Part shown: one piece after another, positions 26,530 to 34,955 of the stretch
Layout of the letters: each line of letters opens with the position of its first letter
How positions within the stretch are numbered: position 1 is the stretch's first letter
Assembly (NCBI RefSeq): GCF_001618145.1
Contig: NZ_LQNF01000003.1
Span: 247,844 to 311,843, forward strand
Direction of reading: 5' to 3'
DNA: 64,000 nt
DNA from: Oceanobacillus damuensis
GTDB taxonomy: Bacteria > Bacillota > Bacilli > Bacillales > Amphibacillaceae
The notes under the pieces: model-generated
Databases searched by the model: none
What the model saw: the letters and a program-made list of their open reading frames with translations, nothing else
Told to the model about the DNA's origin: nothing
Program-made: the position numbers and the translations under genes

Positions 26530-27534
26530 ATGCTGCGGCTTATAAGAACCAATCAGCATGCCTTTTTCAAAAAAAGAATTGGATGTGAATTTATCTTGCT
26601 GGATGAATACGGACTTAAAGTAGTTACGCTCGATCTCCCCTTCCGACTGAATCACGTTAACTGTTTCATTGCAGAAGGGGAAGATGGAGTACAGGTTATT
26701 GATGCTGGTCTTCATAATGAGCCTACAATCAGAAGATGGGAAAAAGAACTCGATGGAAAAAAGGTAACTGATATTCTGATTACCCACTACCATCCGGATC
26801 ATTTTGGATATGCAGGTGCGTTGCAGGAAAAAACCGGTGCTAACGTTTGGATGACAAAAATCGATGCTGAAGCAGGGCTTGACGCTTGGCAAAACAAATT
26901 TTTAAATGAACTGACAGATAACTATCAACTGGCGGGTATTCCAGAAGATAAAGCAACTAAAATGATTTCCAATACAAGGGAGTTCGTGCCATTGGTTACA
27001 CCATATCCAAAGGTGAATCATTATTTGGAGGAAGGTGATTTCATTCCAATTGGCAAGTACGAGTACGAGATCATCCATACTCCGGGTCATTCAGATGGAT
27101 TGGTAACGTTCTATAACAAGGAAAAAGATATACTGCTTTCTACCGACCATATTCTTCCGAAAATAACACCGAATATTTCCTATTGGTTTCACGGTGAACC
27201 GAATCCATTGAAAAACTATCTGAACTCCTTGGACAAAATAAAAAAGCTGGATGCCGAACTCGTCGTACCATCTCATGGAAAGCCTTTTTATGGCGCAAAC
27301 AAGCGGATTGAAGAGATAAAAGCACATCACAAGGAACGCCTGGAAGCACTGCTTGAAGGAATCAAAGGCGGCCGCACTGTCCATGAAGCTTCGGAAAAGC
27401 TGTTCAACAAAATCCTGACGATACATGAAATGCGATTTGCCATCGGAGAAACCCTTGCCCATTTGGAATACTTGCGCTTGGAAGGTCAATGTAAACGCGA
27501 ACTGGTGGACGGGAAATATCGATATTTTACCTGA
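26530..27534 (+). CDS. MBL-fold metallohydrolase
   Basis: A metallo-beta-lactamase-fold hydrolase of up to 334 residues. The core motif is ITHYHPDHFGYAG, with further ligands in TPGHSDG, STDHILP and VPSHGKP; a C-terminal helical domain (about residues 255-330) follows, as in the LACTB2-like group. The start is uncertain: the ATG at 26530 has no good ribosome site, and a TTG near 26596, just before the conserved LDEYGLKVVTLDLP stretch, is an alternative. It is the last gene of the second operon. Thioester or ester hydrolysis is a plausible role. Confidence 0.85.
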   Translation: MLRLIRTNQHAFFKKRIGCEFILLDEYGLKVVTLDLPFRLNHVNCFIAEGEDGVQVIDAGLHNEPTIRRWEKELDGKKVTDILITHYHPDHFGYAGALQEKTGANVWMTKIDAEAGLDAWQNKFLNELTDNYQLAGIPEDKATKMISNTREFVPLVTPYPKVNHYLEEGDFIPIGKYEYEIIHTPGHSDGLVTFYNKEKDILLSTDHILPKITPNISYWFHGEPNPLKNYLNSLDKIKKLDAELVVPSHGKPFYGANKRIEEIKAHHKERLEALLEGIKGGRTVHEASEKLFNKILTIHEMRFAIGETLAHLEYLRLEGQCKRELVDGKYRYFT

Positions 27535-27644
27535 TTTAACTTTCTTACCAATAAAATAAGTTCAAACGTTTAGCTGGTTGAAACTTAGAAAGCTACTAAT
27601 AAACACTTTGCTAGATTGAAAAAATAAGGCTGGTTTTCGTAATT

Positions 27645-27930
27645 TTGTTGCCCTATGAGCGTCTCATTTTCTGTAAACTCCGAAGTAACTTAGTCTTATT
27701 CCCGGAGATATATGCTTCTCCCGCCGTCCGGGCTCGCTCTGGGCAGTCGCGCACCTTAGGGCACGGCCTCAGCCCCGAAGAGAAAACCACTCTTCTGGTC
27801 TTCGGAGACGTGCTTTTCTGCAGGACAAGGAACGCTTCGTCAGCGTCTGCACCTTCGTAAGAGAATTGGTTTATATTTTCGAGGAGTCGACTATCCGCCG
27901 CTCACCCGTACTGGTAAATTCGTATAATTA
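27645..27930. repeat. GC-rich non-coding repeat element, part 1
   Basis: This stretch is much richer in GC than its surroundings and holds no credible gene. It contains internal pairing potential, for example GCCCCGAAGAG with CTTCGGAGAC-type segments. It resembles the multicopy intergenic elements of Bacillaceae that generate spurious short open frames. A short module, CGAAGTAACT followed by GGAGATATAT, reappears at the window's last 60 bases. Confidence 0.5.
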
Positions 27931-27975
27931 GATTTTGTTATTTAGTATGCAGTTTATTAACAGCAAACTTAACCA

Positions 27976-28093
27976 GCTCGGGGAAATACACGGAGACTCC
28001 AACGGGAGGAAAGGCATAGGTGAGACACTGAAATGCGTTAGCATGAAGGGGCTCACCAGCCGCCCGTGGAAAGCGCAGTGTATTTCCCCGAGC
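27976..28093. repeat. GC-rich repeat element, part 2, with 16-bp inverted ends
   Basis: A 118-base element bounded by perfect inverted repeats GCTCGGGGAAATACAC (27976-27991) and GTGTATTTCCCCGAGC (28078-28093). Inside, GGTGAG and GGCTCACC can pair as well. The whole could fold into a long hairpin as RNA or DNA. It has no credible protein. The following 30 bases contain GTCGCATTTTATATCAAC, whose complement recurs at 63953-63969. Confidence 0.7.
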
Positions 28094-28167
28094 GGTCGTC
28101 GAAGCCACTTGTCTTAGCTTACGTCGCATTTTATATCAACTAGGATAAAAAAACAATAAAGTTATCT

Positions 28168-28200
28168 AAAAGAGCCCTGAGCTACTCAAGGCTCTTTTTT
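28168..28200 (+). terminator. Rho-independent terminator upstream of aldo/keto reductase
   Basis: AAAAGAGCC and GGCTCTTTT flank a further CTGAG/CTCAAG pairing, ending in a T6 run. It lies about 630 bases after the nearest plus-strand gene, with the GC-rich repeat in between, as if the repeat had been inserted between gene and terminator. Confidence 0.8.
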
Positions 28201-28252
28201 CAAGCCGATTGAAAATTTTTAATAGAACCCGCCTTTCAAACTCGGACATTCC

Positions 28253-28281
28253 TTTAAACACAGAACTCAAAGGTATATGAT
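28253..28281 (+). promoter_or_regulatory. Candidate sigma-A promoter for the aldo/keto reductase
   Basis: TTTAAA (28253-28258), a 17-base spacer and TATGAT (28276-28281) lie 30 bases before the start codon. The -10 is good, the -35 moderate. Confidence 0.4.
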
Positions 28282-28310
28282 AGAAGAAAAATAACTTGGA
28301 GGAATCTCAA

Positions 28311-29147
28311 ATGATCACACACCTGCAAGATACAGTCACACTGAACAACGGAATCAAAATGCCTGGATTCGGTCTTGGTGTTTACAAGGTTGAAAACGGC
28401 CAAACGGTTATAAATGCAGTTAAAACAGCAATTGAGCATGGGTACAGAAGTGTTGATACAGCTTCCTTTTATGATAATGAAGAAGGCGTTGGGCAAGGAA
28501 TAAGGGAAACAGGCATCTCTCGCGAAGAGATTTTTATAACGTCAAAAGTATGGAATGAGGAACAGGGATACGAGAGCACGCTGAAAGCTTTTGACCGGAG
28601 TTTGGAGAAACTGGGTACAGATTATCTTGACCTGTATTTGATTCATTGGCCGGTTAAAGGTAAATATAAAGAAACATGGCGGGCGATGGAAGAGCTTTAT
28701 GCGGATGGCAAGGTTCGTGCGATTGGTGTCAGTAATTTCCATCTGCATCATTTGCAGGATCTGATGCAGGACAGCAAGATTAAACCGGCCATCGATCAGG
28801 TAGAATACCATCCACATTTATCGCAGCCCGAGTTACGGGAGTTTTGTGAGATGGAAAATATTCAACTGGAAGCATGGTCACCATTAAAGCGAGGCAAGTT
28901 ATTGGATGAGCCTACTTTAAGGAGGATTGCTGAAAAACACGGTAAATCTATTGCACAGGTTATCCTGCGCTGGGATATTCAGAACAATGTCGTAACGATT
29001 CCAAAGTCAGTTACAGATAAACGCATTATTGAAAATGCCGATATCTTTGATTTCATCCTGAAAGATGTGGAGATGGAAGAAATTAATTCGCTCAATATCA
29101 ATGACCGCACAGGGACCAATCCGGACAGCTATGACTTGCAGGATTAA
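28311..29147 (+). CDS. Aldo/keto reductase
   Basis: A 278-residue NADPH-dependent aldo/keto reductase. The catalytic tetrad is visible: Asp and Tyr in YRSVDTASFYDNE, Lys in ITSKVW and His in LIHWP; the C-terminal KSVTDKRIIENADIFDF is the cofactor-binding signature. It reduces aldehydes or ketones such as methylglyoxal-type compounds, and resembles YvgN/YtbE of Bacillus. GGAGG sits eight bases before the ATG at 28311. It stands alone between a terminator and the next dehydrogenase gene. Confidence 0.92.
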   Translation: MITHLQDTVTLNNGIKMPGFGLGVYKVENGQTVINAVKTAIEHGYRSVDTASFYDNEEGVGQGIRETGISREEIFITSKVWNEEQGYESTLKAFDRSLEKLGTDYLDLYLIHWPVKGKYKETWRAMEELYADGKVRAIGVSNFHLHHLQDLMQDSKIKPAIDQVEYHPHLSQPELREFCEMENIQLEAWSPLKRGKLLDEPTLRRIAEKHGKSIAQVILRWDIQNNVVTIPKSVTDKRIIENADIFDFILKDVEMEEINSLNINDRTGTNPDSYDLQD

Positions 29148-29267
29148 TCAATTGAATGTTTTCACTCTATTTTGCAGCAGTGAGCATCCCAGAAAACGAT
29201 GTACATGTTTTATTTTTCGAAACAAAGGGCAAAGAAAAGTAAAAATATGTTAAGGGATGTGAACATC

Positions 29268-30398
29268 ATGCTAGCTGTAACAAACCAAGGAAAAAACAAA
29301 GTGGAAGTGAAAGACGTAAAGGCACCAAAGATCGAAAAAGATACAGATATGATCGTTAGGATAACTACGACTGCTATATGTGGTTCTGATTTGCATTTAT
29401 ATAGAAGCACGATACCACTCAGCAAAGATTATGTAATTGGTCATGAGCCAATGGGAATTGTTGAAGAAGTCGGGCCCGGGGTAAAAACAGTAAAAAAAGG
29501 GGATCGGGTTGTCATCCCTTTTAATGTAAGCTGCGGGGAATGCCACTTCTGTCAAAACCAGATGGAAAGTCAATGTGACAATGCCAATCCGCATCAAGAC
29601 ACGGGAGCATACTTCGGATACTCGGAAATGTTTGGAAATTACCCTGGCGGACAAGCAGAATACTTACGGGTACCATATGCTGACTTCACTTCCTTTGTCG
29701 TTCCGGAAAGCAGTGAACTTGACGATGAAAATCTGCTTTTCCTTTCAGATGTAGTGCCGACTGCATATTGGAGCGTGGAGAACAGCGGGGTAAAAAAAGG
29801 AGATACTGTCATCATCCTTGGTTCAGGTCCAATTGGTCTAATGACACAGAAATTTGCATGGCTTAAAGGAGCAAACCGTGTCATCGCGGTTGATCATAAT
29901 GAACACCGCCTGTCACATGCGGAGAAAACGAATAAAGTGGAAACGTATAATTTTAAAGAATTTAAGGATATCGGAAAGCATCTTCATGAAATTACAAAAG
30001 GTGGAGCAGAAGTTGTGATTGACTGTGTAGGAATGGATGGAGATGTAACCGTGAAGGAGCATCTCAAAACGCTGACCGGTCAGGTTGGTTCCATTGATCC
30101 AATCATCACTGCAGCCCATTCGGTCAAAAAATTTGGTACAATCCAATTGACTGGTGTATATGGCTCACCGGCCACAGCATATCCACTGCAGTCGATCTTT
30201 TCACGAAACGTTACAGTGAAATCAGGTCAGGCACCAGTCATTCATTATATGCCAGAACTGTATAACATGGTTGAAGAAGGTGTATTCAATCCTACTGATA
30301 TCATCACACACAGAGAAAGCCTGAGCAATGCGGCACATGCCTATGATATTTTTAATGCACAGGAAGACAATTGCATAAAAGTAGTTTTGAAACCATAG
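29268..30398 (+). CDS. Zinc-dependent alcohol dehydrogenase (formaldehyde dehydrogenase-like MDR)
   Basis: A 376-residue medium-chain dehydrogenase. It has catalytic zinc ligands in AICGSDLHLYR and GHEPMGIVEEVG, a structural zinc site with four Cys in CGECHFCQNQMESQC, and the Rossmann motif GSGPIGLM. The long insertion after the zinc site and the overall pattern resemble glutathione-independent formaldehyde dehydrogenase-like proteins. The ATG at 29268 has AAGGGA ten bases upstream. A terminator follows, so it is probably a single-gene transcript. Its substrate is unknown. Confidence 0.9.
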   Translation: MLAVTNQGKNKVEVKDVKAPKIEKDTDMIVRITTTAICGSDLHLYRSTIPLSKDYVIGHEPMGIVEEVGPGVKTVKKGDRVVIPFNVSCGECHFCQNQMESQCDNANPHQDTGAYFGYSEMFGNYPGGQAEYLRVPYADFTSFVVPESSELDDENLLFLSDVVPTAYWSVENSGVKKGDTVIILGSGPIGLMTQKFAWLKGANRVIAVDHNEHRLSHAEKTNKVETYNFKEFKDIGKHLHEITKGGAEVVIDCVGMDGDVTVKEHLKTLTGQVGSIDPIITAAHSVKKFGTIQLTGVYGSPATAYPLQSIFSRNVTVKSGQAPVIHYMPELYNMVEEGVFNPTDIITHRESLSNAAHAYDIFNAQEDNCIKVVLKP

Positions 30399-30414
30399 AT
30401 CATCTTCATAGAAG

Positions 30415-30448
30415 AATGGCGCTCCTTTTCCAGGGGCGTCATTTTTTT
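30415..30448 (+). terminator. Rho-independent terminator after zinc alcohol dehydrogenase
   Basis: AATGGCGCTCC pairs with GGGGCGTCATT (with G-U pairs) around a short loop and is followed by T7. Confidence 0.8.
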
Positions 30449-30518
30449 GAAAGAAAATCTATAAAATTTAAAAAGCTATACCATACTGAACCAAAAACGA
30501 GCATACACTATTAACAGG

Positions 30519-30530
30519 CTCATTAATGAG
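30519..30530. promoter_or_regulatory. Perfect 12-bp palindrome upstream of the PQQ dehydrogenase
   Basis: CTCATTAATGAG is its own reverse complement and sits 53 bases before the start codon, in the only promoter-sized space before this gene. It could be a regulator site. No clear -35/-10 pair was found beside it. Confidence 0.3.
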
Positions 30531-30582
30531 AGAACTATTTCGACAAGGGGGGAGCCTATTATAAAAAACAGGGGGGATTTTT

Positions 30583-32874
30583 TTGAATGGGCATAAATTA
30601 GTCTGGGCGGTTGCAGTATTTTCTTTCTTAATTATTGTTTTTACTATAGCTTGGGAATTAGCGAGGGATAATGAAGAGTCTGTTTTAACGGAGCCAGATA
30701 TTGAAACGGAAGAAAATGCAGAGATAGAAGAATCAGAAGAGTCAGAGGAAGCAGAAGGAGCGGAGGAAGTAGACTCCGAGGAAGAGACTGCTGACGTTGA
30801 AACAGATGCATTTGTTAAACAGCATAAACCTTATGATTATGCTGTCGCGCCTGCTTTTACGGCAGAAGAATTGAAAGCGCATCCAAAAGATAACTGGCTG
30901 ACGAATGGTGGGAACTTGTCTAACCAGCGTTATTCGCCATTAGATCAAGTCAATACCTCCAATATTGGGGATCTAAAAGGGGAATGGGTTGCCAATTTAG
31001 GTTCCGGTATTGATTTTAAGTATTCGGGCGAGGCTTCTCCAGTAGTATACGACGGGGTTATGTATGTAATCACTGGGGCAAATGATGTGCTGGCACTGGA
31101 TGCTGTCACCGGAGAAACGATTTGGGAATACCGTCCGCATATTACTGACAAGTTAACCACCGTATGCTGTGGGTGGACTAGTAGAGGAGTAGCGCTTGGA
31201 GAGGGATTGGTATTTGTTGGTCTGCTTGATGCAAGGCTTGTCGCCCTCGATCAAACGACTGGGGAAGTAGTGTGGGAGACGGTTGTTGATGATTGGAGAA
31301 AGGGGTACACAATAACAAATGCGCCACTTTACTATGACGGAAAAGTATATACTGGTGTTTCCGGCGGTGAATATGGGATCAGGGGCAGAATCACTGCTTT
31401 TGATGCAGAAATCGGCCGTGAATTATGGCGTTTCTATACCGTTCCTGGACCTGGTGAGTTAGGGCATGAGACATGGCCACAGGATAACAAAGCGTGGCTG
31501 TCTGGCGGGGCCCCTGTATGGCAGACGCCTGCAGTTGATCCGGAGCTCGGACTGATGTATTTTTCAACGGGAAATACTGCACCGGATTTGGATGGAAGCA
31601 ACCGGGAAGGGGATAACTTGTTTGCTGACTCGATTGTAGCTTTGGATGTGGAAACCGGAGAGTATAAATGGCATTTTCAGCAGGTTCATCATGACATATG
31701 GGATTTGGATTCACCTAACCCGATTATTCTCTTTGATGTCGAAATAGATGGTGAAATGCGTAAAGGACTCGGCCAGGCAGGAAAAACCGGATGGATCTAC
31801 TTCCTTGACCGGACAAATGGAGAACCATTGATTGGTATTGAAGAAACACCTGTACCGCAGGATGAGCGGCAAAAAACGTCGCCGACCCAGCCGATTCCTA
31901 AAGGAGACGCATTTGTTCCGCAGACTATTACACCGGAAGATATCGAACGTGATCTATCGGATGAATTTGCAGGAGAATATGGAGGGATATTTACACCATT
32001 CTGGGAAGAGCCGATTACATTAAAACCATCACCATTTGGCGGGGCGAACTGGCCAGCATCGTCCTACAATCCTGAAACTGAATATTTCTATGTGCTGGGA
32101 ACTGACTCTTATATGGCATATACAAGGAGTGATGAAGAGTTTGATCCGGATGCCATTGAAGAAGGACATACTTGGATTGGAAGTATCATGGCTCCAGTAA
32201 CCGATGCACCTGTAAGGGGAACAGTAACAGCGATGGATGTAAAGACGAATACGATCGCCTGGCAGCAGGAATGGGACGCGATGGCATATAGTGGCACAAT
32301 GACGACGAAAGGAAATCTCTTGTTTGTAGGACACAATGATGGCAGGTTTATCGCATATGATGCAACGACTGGGGAGCAGCTTTGGGAATTTATGACAGAT
32401 GCAGGAGTAAATGCTCCTCCGATATCCTATGAAATAGACGGAAAGCAGTATATAACCGTCTTTGCGGCAGGTAATTCTCTGGCAGGAAGCAAGCATGGAG
32501 ATTCTGTATGGACGTTTTCTTTGGAAGGAACCATTGAGACGGTGGATGATGTAATCAAAAGCGGCGCTGAAGAAACAACAGATGAAGAAGAGGATGAATC
32601 AGCTGAGGGTGCTGCATCGCTGGAAGGGCAGACTGCAAGTGGCCTTGAAATCTATGAAAGTAACTGTCTTGCATGTCATGGAACTGAAGGAGTAAATGGA
32701 CATAACGGTCCAAATCTTCAGGCGAGTAATATAGCTCCAGACAAGCAAGCAGTCATGGCGAGAATAAAAGAGGGCGGAGAATCGATGCCATCTTTTGAAG
32801 GTACACTCACAGACCAGGAAATTGATGACGTTGCCGCTTATATTAGTGAGATAGTCGCAAATCTGGGTGACTAG
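30583..32874 (+). CDS. Membrane-anchored PQQ-dependent dehydrogenase fused to cytochrome c
   Basis: A 763-residue quinohemoprotein. An uncleaved N-terminal membrane anchor (about residues 5-24) is followed by a strongly acidic linker (31-75). An eight-bladed propeller domain comes next, with the vicinal Cys195-Cys196 pair typical of PQQ alcohol dehydrogenases, a likely PQQ/metal Glu263, Asn331 in STGNT and Asp374 in HHDIWDLD. After another acidic linker, the C-terminal cytochrome c domain has C695-x-x-C698-H699 and axial Met735. It should oxidise an alcohol outside the membrane and pass electrons to the respiratory chain. A TTG start follows GGGGGG. No PQQ synthesis genes are visible here. 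Confidence 0.9.
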   Translation: MNGHKLVWAVAVFSFLIIVFTIAWELARDNEESVLTEPDIETEENAEIEESEESEEAEGAEEVDSEEETADVETDAFVKQHKPYDYAVAPAFTAEELKAHPKDNWLTNGGNLSNQRYSPLDQVNTSNIGDLKGEWVANLGSGIDFKYSGEASPVVYDGVMYVITGANDVLALDAVTGETIWEYRPHITDKLTTVCCGWTSRGVALGEGLVFVGLLDARLVALDQTTGEVVWETVVDDWRKGYTITNAPLYYDGKVYTGVSGGEYGIRGRITAFDAEIGRELWRFYTVPGPGELGHETWPQDNKAWLSGGAPVWQTPAVDPELGLMYFSTGNTAPDLDGSNREGDNLFADSIVALDVETGEYKWHFQQVHHDIWDLDSPNPIILFDVEIDGEMRKGLGQAGKTGWIYFLDRTNGEPLIGIEETPVPQDERQKTSPTQPIPKGDAFVPQTITPEDIERDLSDEFAGEYGGIFTPFWEEPITLKPSPFGGANWPASSYNPETEYFYVLGTDSYMAYTRSDEEFDPDAIEEGHTWIGSIMAPVTDAPVRGTVTAMDVKTNTIAWQQEWDAMAYSGTMTTKGNLLFVGHNDGRFIAYDATTGEQLWEFMTDAGVNAPPISYEIDGKQYITVFAAGNSLAGSKHGDSVWTFSLEGTIETVDDVIKSGAEETTDEEEDESAEGAASLEGQTASGLEIYESNCLACHGTEGVNGHNGPNLQASNIAPDKQAVMARIKEGGESMPSFEGTLTDQEIDDVAAYISEIVANLGD

Positions 32875-32880
32875 AATAAT

Positions 32881-32920
32881 ATTGATGCAGGAGGCTATTA
32901 TCCTGCATCAATTTTTTTTT
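32881..32920 (+). terminator. Strong Rho-independent terminator after the PQQ dehydrogenase
   Basis: ATTGATGCAGGA pairs perfectly with TCCTGCATCAAT (12 bp) around an eight-base loop, followed by a long T run. Confidence 0.93.
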
Positions 32921-32966
32921 GCAAGTAAGGCATTTTCCCAAAGGCATGGCGCATGCCAAGTTTTCT
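32921..32966 (+). repeat. Dispersed double-hairpin repeat, partial copy C
   Basis: GCAAGTAAG, then a short spacer and GGCATGGCGCATGCCAAG plus TTTTCT, match the two ends of the full copies at 41.2 and 62.9 kb. The central part is lost or rearranged. It abuts the terminator of the PQQ dehydrogenase gene. Confidence 0.7.
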
Positions 32967-33065
32967 AAAACAAAGTATGCATGTTCAGGGTTTTAATTTA
33001 AGATGATATAGCTTACAATCTAGATTGGAATTCATTTTGCCAGATTACGAGGAGAATATATAATC

Positions 33066-33509
33066 ATGAAGCGATTCATTACCATTACCATTCTAGTTTT
33101 ACTCCCTGTCCTGTTTTTGAGCGGCTGTTTGAACCCCTCCGTTGTTACAGTGGTTGAAAGAGCCTATGAAGCAGCTTTGATGGAAAATGATGCACTGCTC
33201 GAGACCTTTTTTTCGGAAGAATATCTTGCTGAGCATCCATTGGACGAGTTGTCGATTGAGATGGCCGAGGATGTACGAAACAGACAGGGGACGAAGCTGA
33301 TGAACATGAAAGAGCATCGAGGTCATTTAAATCCGGAAATTGTGAAACTGCTTGATGATGAATATGCAGGAGAATGGAACTTTGTCGCTGTACAAACAGA
33401 TGACGAGACAATCATGACATGGATTGTGCAAAAAGGGGAAAGCAAGTATTCTATTGTAGACGGTAAGAAGATGAATGCGGATGTATATCTTGAGGAAGTT
33501 CTAAAATAA
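33066..33509 (+). CDS. Small lipoprotein of unknown function
   Basis: A 147-residue predicted lipoprotein: MKRF start, hydrophobic core, lipobox LSGC with the modified Cys at residue 21. The mature part is about 125 residues, acidic and without other Cys; two short beta-rich segments near the end (NFVAVQTDDETIMTWIVQK) suggest a small NTF2- or DUF-type fold, but I do not recognise it. GAGGAG precedes the ATG. It stands alone between the PQQ dehydrogenase and the TRAP operon. Confidence 0.8.
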   Translation: MKRFITITILVLLPVLFLSGCLNPSVVTVVERAYEAALMENDALLETFFSEEYLAEHPLDELSIEMAEDVRNRQGTKLMNMKEHRGHLNPEIVKLLDDEYAGEWNFVAVQTDDETIMTWIVQKGESKYSIVDGKKMNADVYLEEVLK

Positions 33510-33857
33510 TGTTTTTTTATCGCAAAAAGGGTTAGGCTAACAATATCGGTAATATTCTCAAGTCTATTCCCTAAAAGTCTTAATATTTACAAATTATTTC
33601 CAGTAAACGAAACTAATTGACACTAGTCTTTTTCTGTTTTATTATGTACACCTAGTATATTTTTACCATATTTTTAAACTGCTTTATATGTAATTCCGTA
33701 TGTATTCCACATGATACCTTTGGCGTATCATTTAAATTCCCTTGAAAAAAGAATAGGTTTTCCCACCATTTCAACTATCCCTGGGTTTATCAAAATCAGA
33801 ATTTTCAATTAAATATCGCTGTATTTGGCGTTTTAAAATCAGATGAGGAGGGCTAAT
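33510..33857 (+). promoter_or_regulatory. Promoter and long leader of the TRAP/sulfonate genes
   Basis: This 348-base gene-free stretch holds TTGACA (33617-33622), a 17-base spacer and TATTAT (33640-33645), a near-consensus sigma-A promoter. The resulting 5' leader would be about 205 bases. Inside it, ATGATAC (33711-33717) and GTATCAT (33725-33731) form a small inverted repeat about 65 bases after the start point. No known riboswitch class was recognised. Confidence 0.65.
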
Positions 33858-34913
33858 ATGACCCTAAAAAAGAGTATAACACCAATTATTATTGGATTAA
33901 TTTTTATAAGTCTTGTGTTACTGGGAAATTCGGCATTAAACAAAGGAGTTGACGCCGATGATTCCGATACAATTCATTTACGTCTTGGCCAGGTTAAAGC
34001 AGCATCTCATGCAGTGTCGTTGGGTATAGATAAGTTTGCGGAATTAGTTGAGGAAAAATCAAATGGTGAAATCGTTATTGAAACATTTCATGATGGACTG
34101 ATTGGTAATGATCGTGAGGTAATAGAAAGTGCCCAAATGGGAAGCATTGAGCTTGCCAGTTCATCGACACCGAACATGACCAGTTTTACGAATTATTTTA
34201 CCGCCTGGGATCTTCCTTACATTTTTGAAACGAAGGAAGAAGTATATACGGCTATTGATGGAAAGCCTGGCGACATCGTACGTGAGCAAATGGAGAATAA
34301 TGGATTTAAAGTTATATTTTTCCCGGATTATGGTTACAGGCAGATCGTAAATAATGAACGGCCTATAAGGGTTCCCGAAGATATGGAAGGGTTAAAAATC
34401 AGAACGACCAATTCAAGAATCGAACAGGCCGATTTTATTCAATATGGTTCAAACCCGACACCTGTAGCATGGTCGGAAGTTTTCACGGCTCTTCAGCAAG
34501 GAACGGTTGAGGGAGAAGGAAACAGCTATTCCTTACTTTGGGATTCGAAGCATCAGGAAGTATTGGATTATGCGACAGAAGTAAACTATAACTATAGTTC
34601 AGATATTGTTGTCATGAATTTGGAATTTTTTAATGATCTGTCTGAGGAACACCAGCAGATCATCATGGAAGCTGGAGCGGAAGCAACAGAATGGCAGCGT
34701 GTGATTGCAAATGAAAATGATGAAAAAGCGAAACAGGATTTTATAGATTATGGCATCGAAGTATATGAGCCGACCGAAGAGGAAATGCGAGAATGGAAAC
34801 AAGTGGTGGAACCGGTATGGGATCAGTTTGTAGTTGAAGGAATTGCAGATCCGGAATACGTCGACATTATCCTGGATACGTTAGGTAAAACAAAGGAAGA
34901 CATTTTTGAGTAA
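33858..34913 (+). CDS. dctP: TRAP transporter solute-binding protein (DctP family)
   Basis: A 351-residue DctP-type receptor. It has the conserved ligand-clamp region GLKIRTTNSRI with the carboxylate- or sulfonate-binding Arg, and PVAWSEVFTALQQGTVEGEGN. The N-terminus has a hydrophobic segment (about 8-24) but no lipobox Cys, and indeed no Cys was seen in the whole protein. It therefore seems held by an uncleaved anchor or released, unusual for a Gram-positive receptor. GAGGAGG is six bases from the ATG at 33858. It works with the DctQM protein that follows. Confidence 0.92.
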   Translation: MTLKKSITPIIIGLIFISLVLLGNSALNKGVDADDSDTIHLRLGQVKAASHAVSLGIDKFAELVEEKSNGEIVIETFHDGLIGNDREVIESAQMGSIELASSSTPNMTSFTNYFTAWDLPYIFETKEEVYTAIDGKPGDIVREQMENNGFKVIFFPDYGYRQIVNNERPIRVPEDMEGLKIRTTNSRIEQADFIQYGSNPTPVAWSEVFTALQQGTVEGEGNSYSLLWDSKHQEVLDYATEVNYNYSSDIVVMNLEFFNDLSEEHQQIIMEAGAEATEWQRVIANENDEKAKQDFIDYGIEVYEPTEEEMREWKQVVEPVWDQFVVEGIADPEYVDIILDTLGKTKEDIFE

Positions 34914-34955
34914 CCATTTCCCGACAAGCGATTTTATGATTAGGAGGATGAAAAA

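Noticed and set aside
27645..28129. Short open frames inside the GC-rich repeat
   Set aside because: They follow hairpin sequence, lack ribosome sites and have frames on both strands; typical artefacts of structured repeats.
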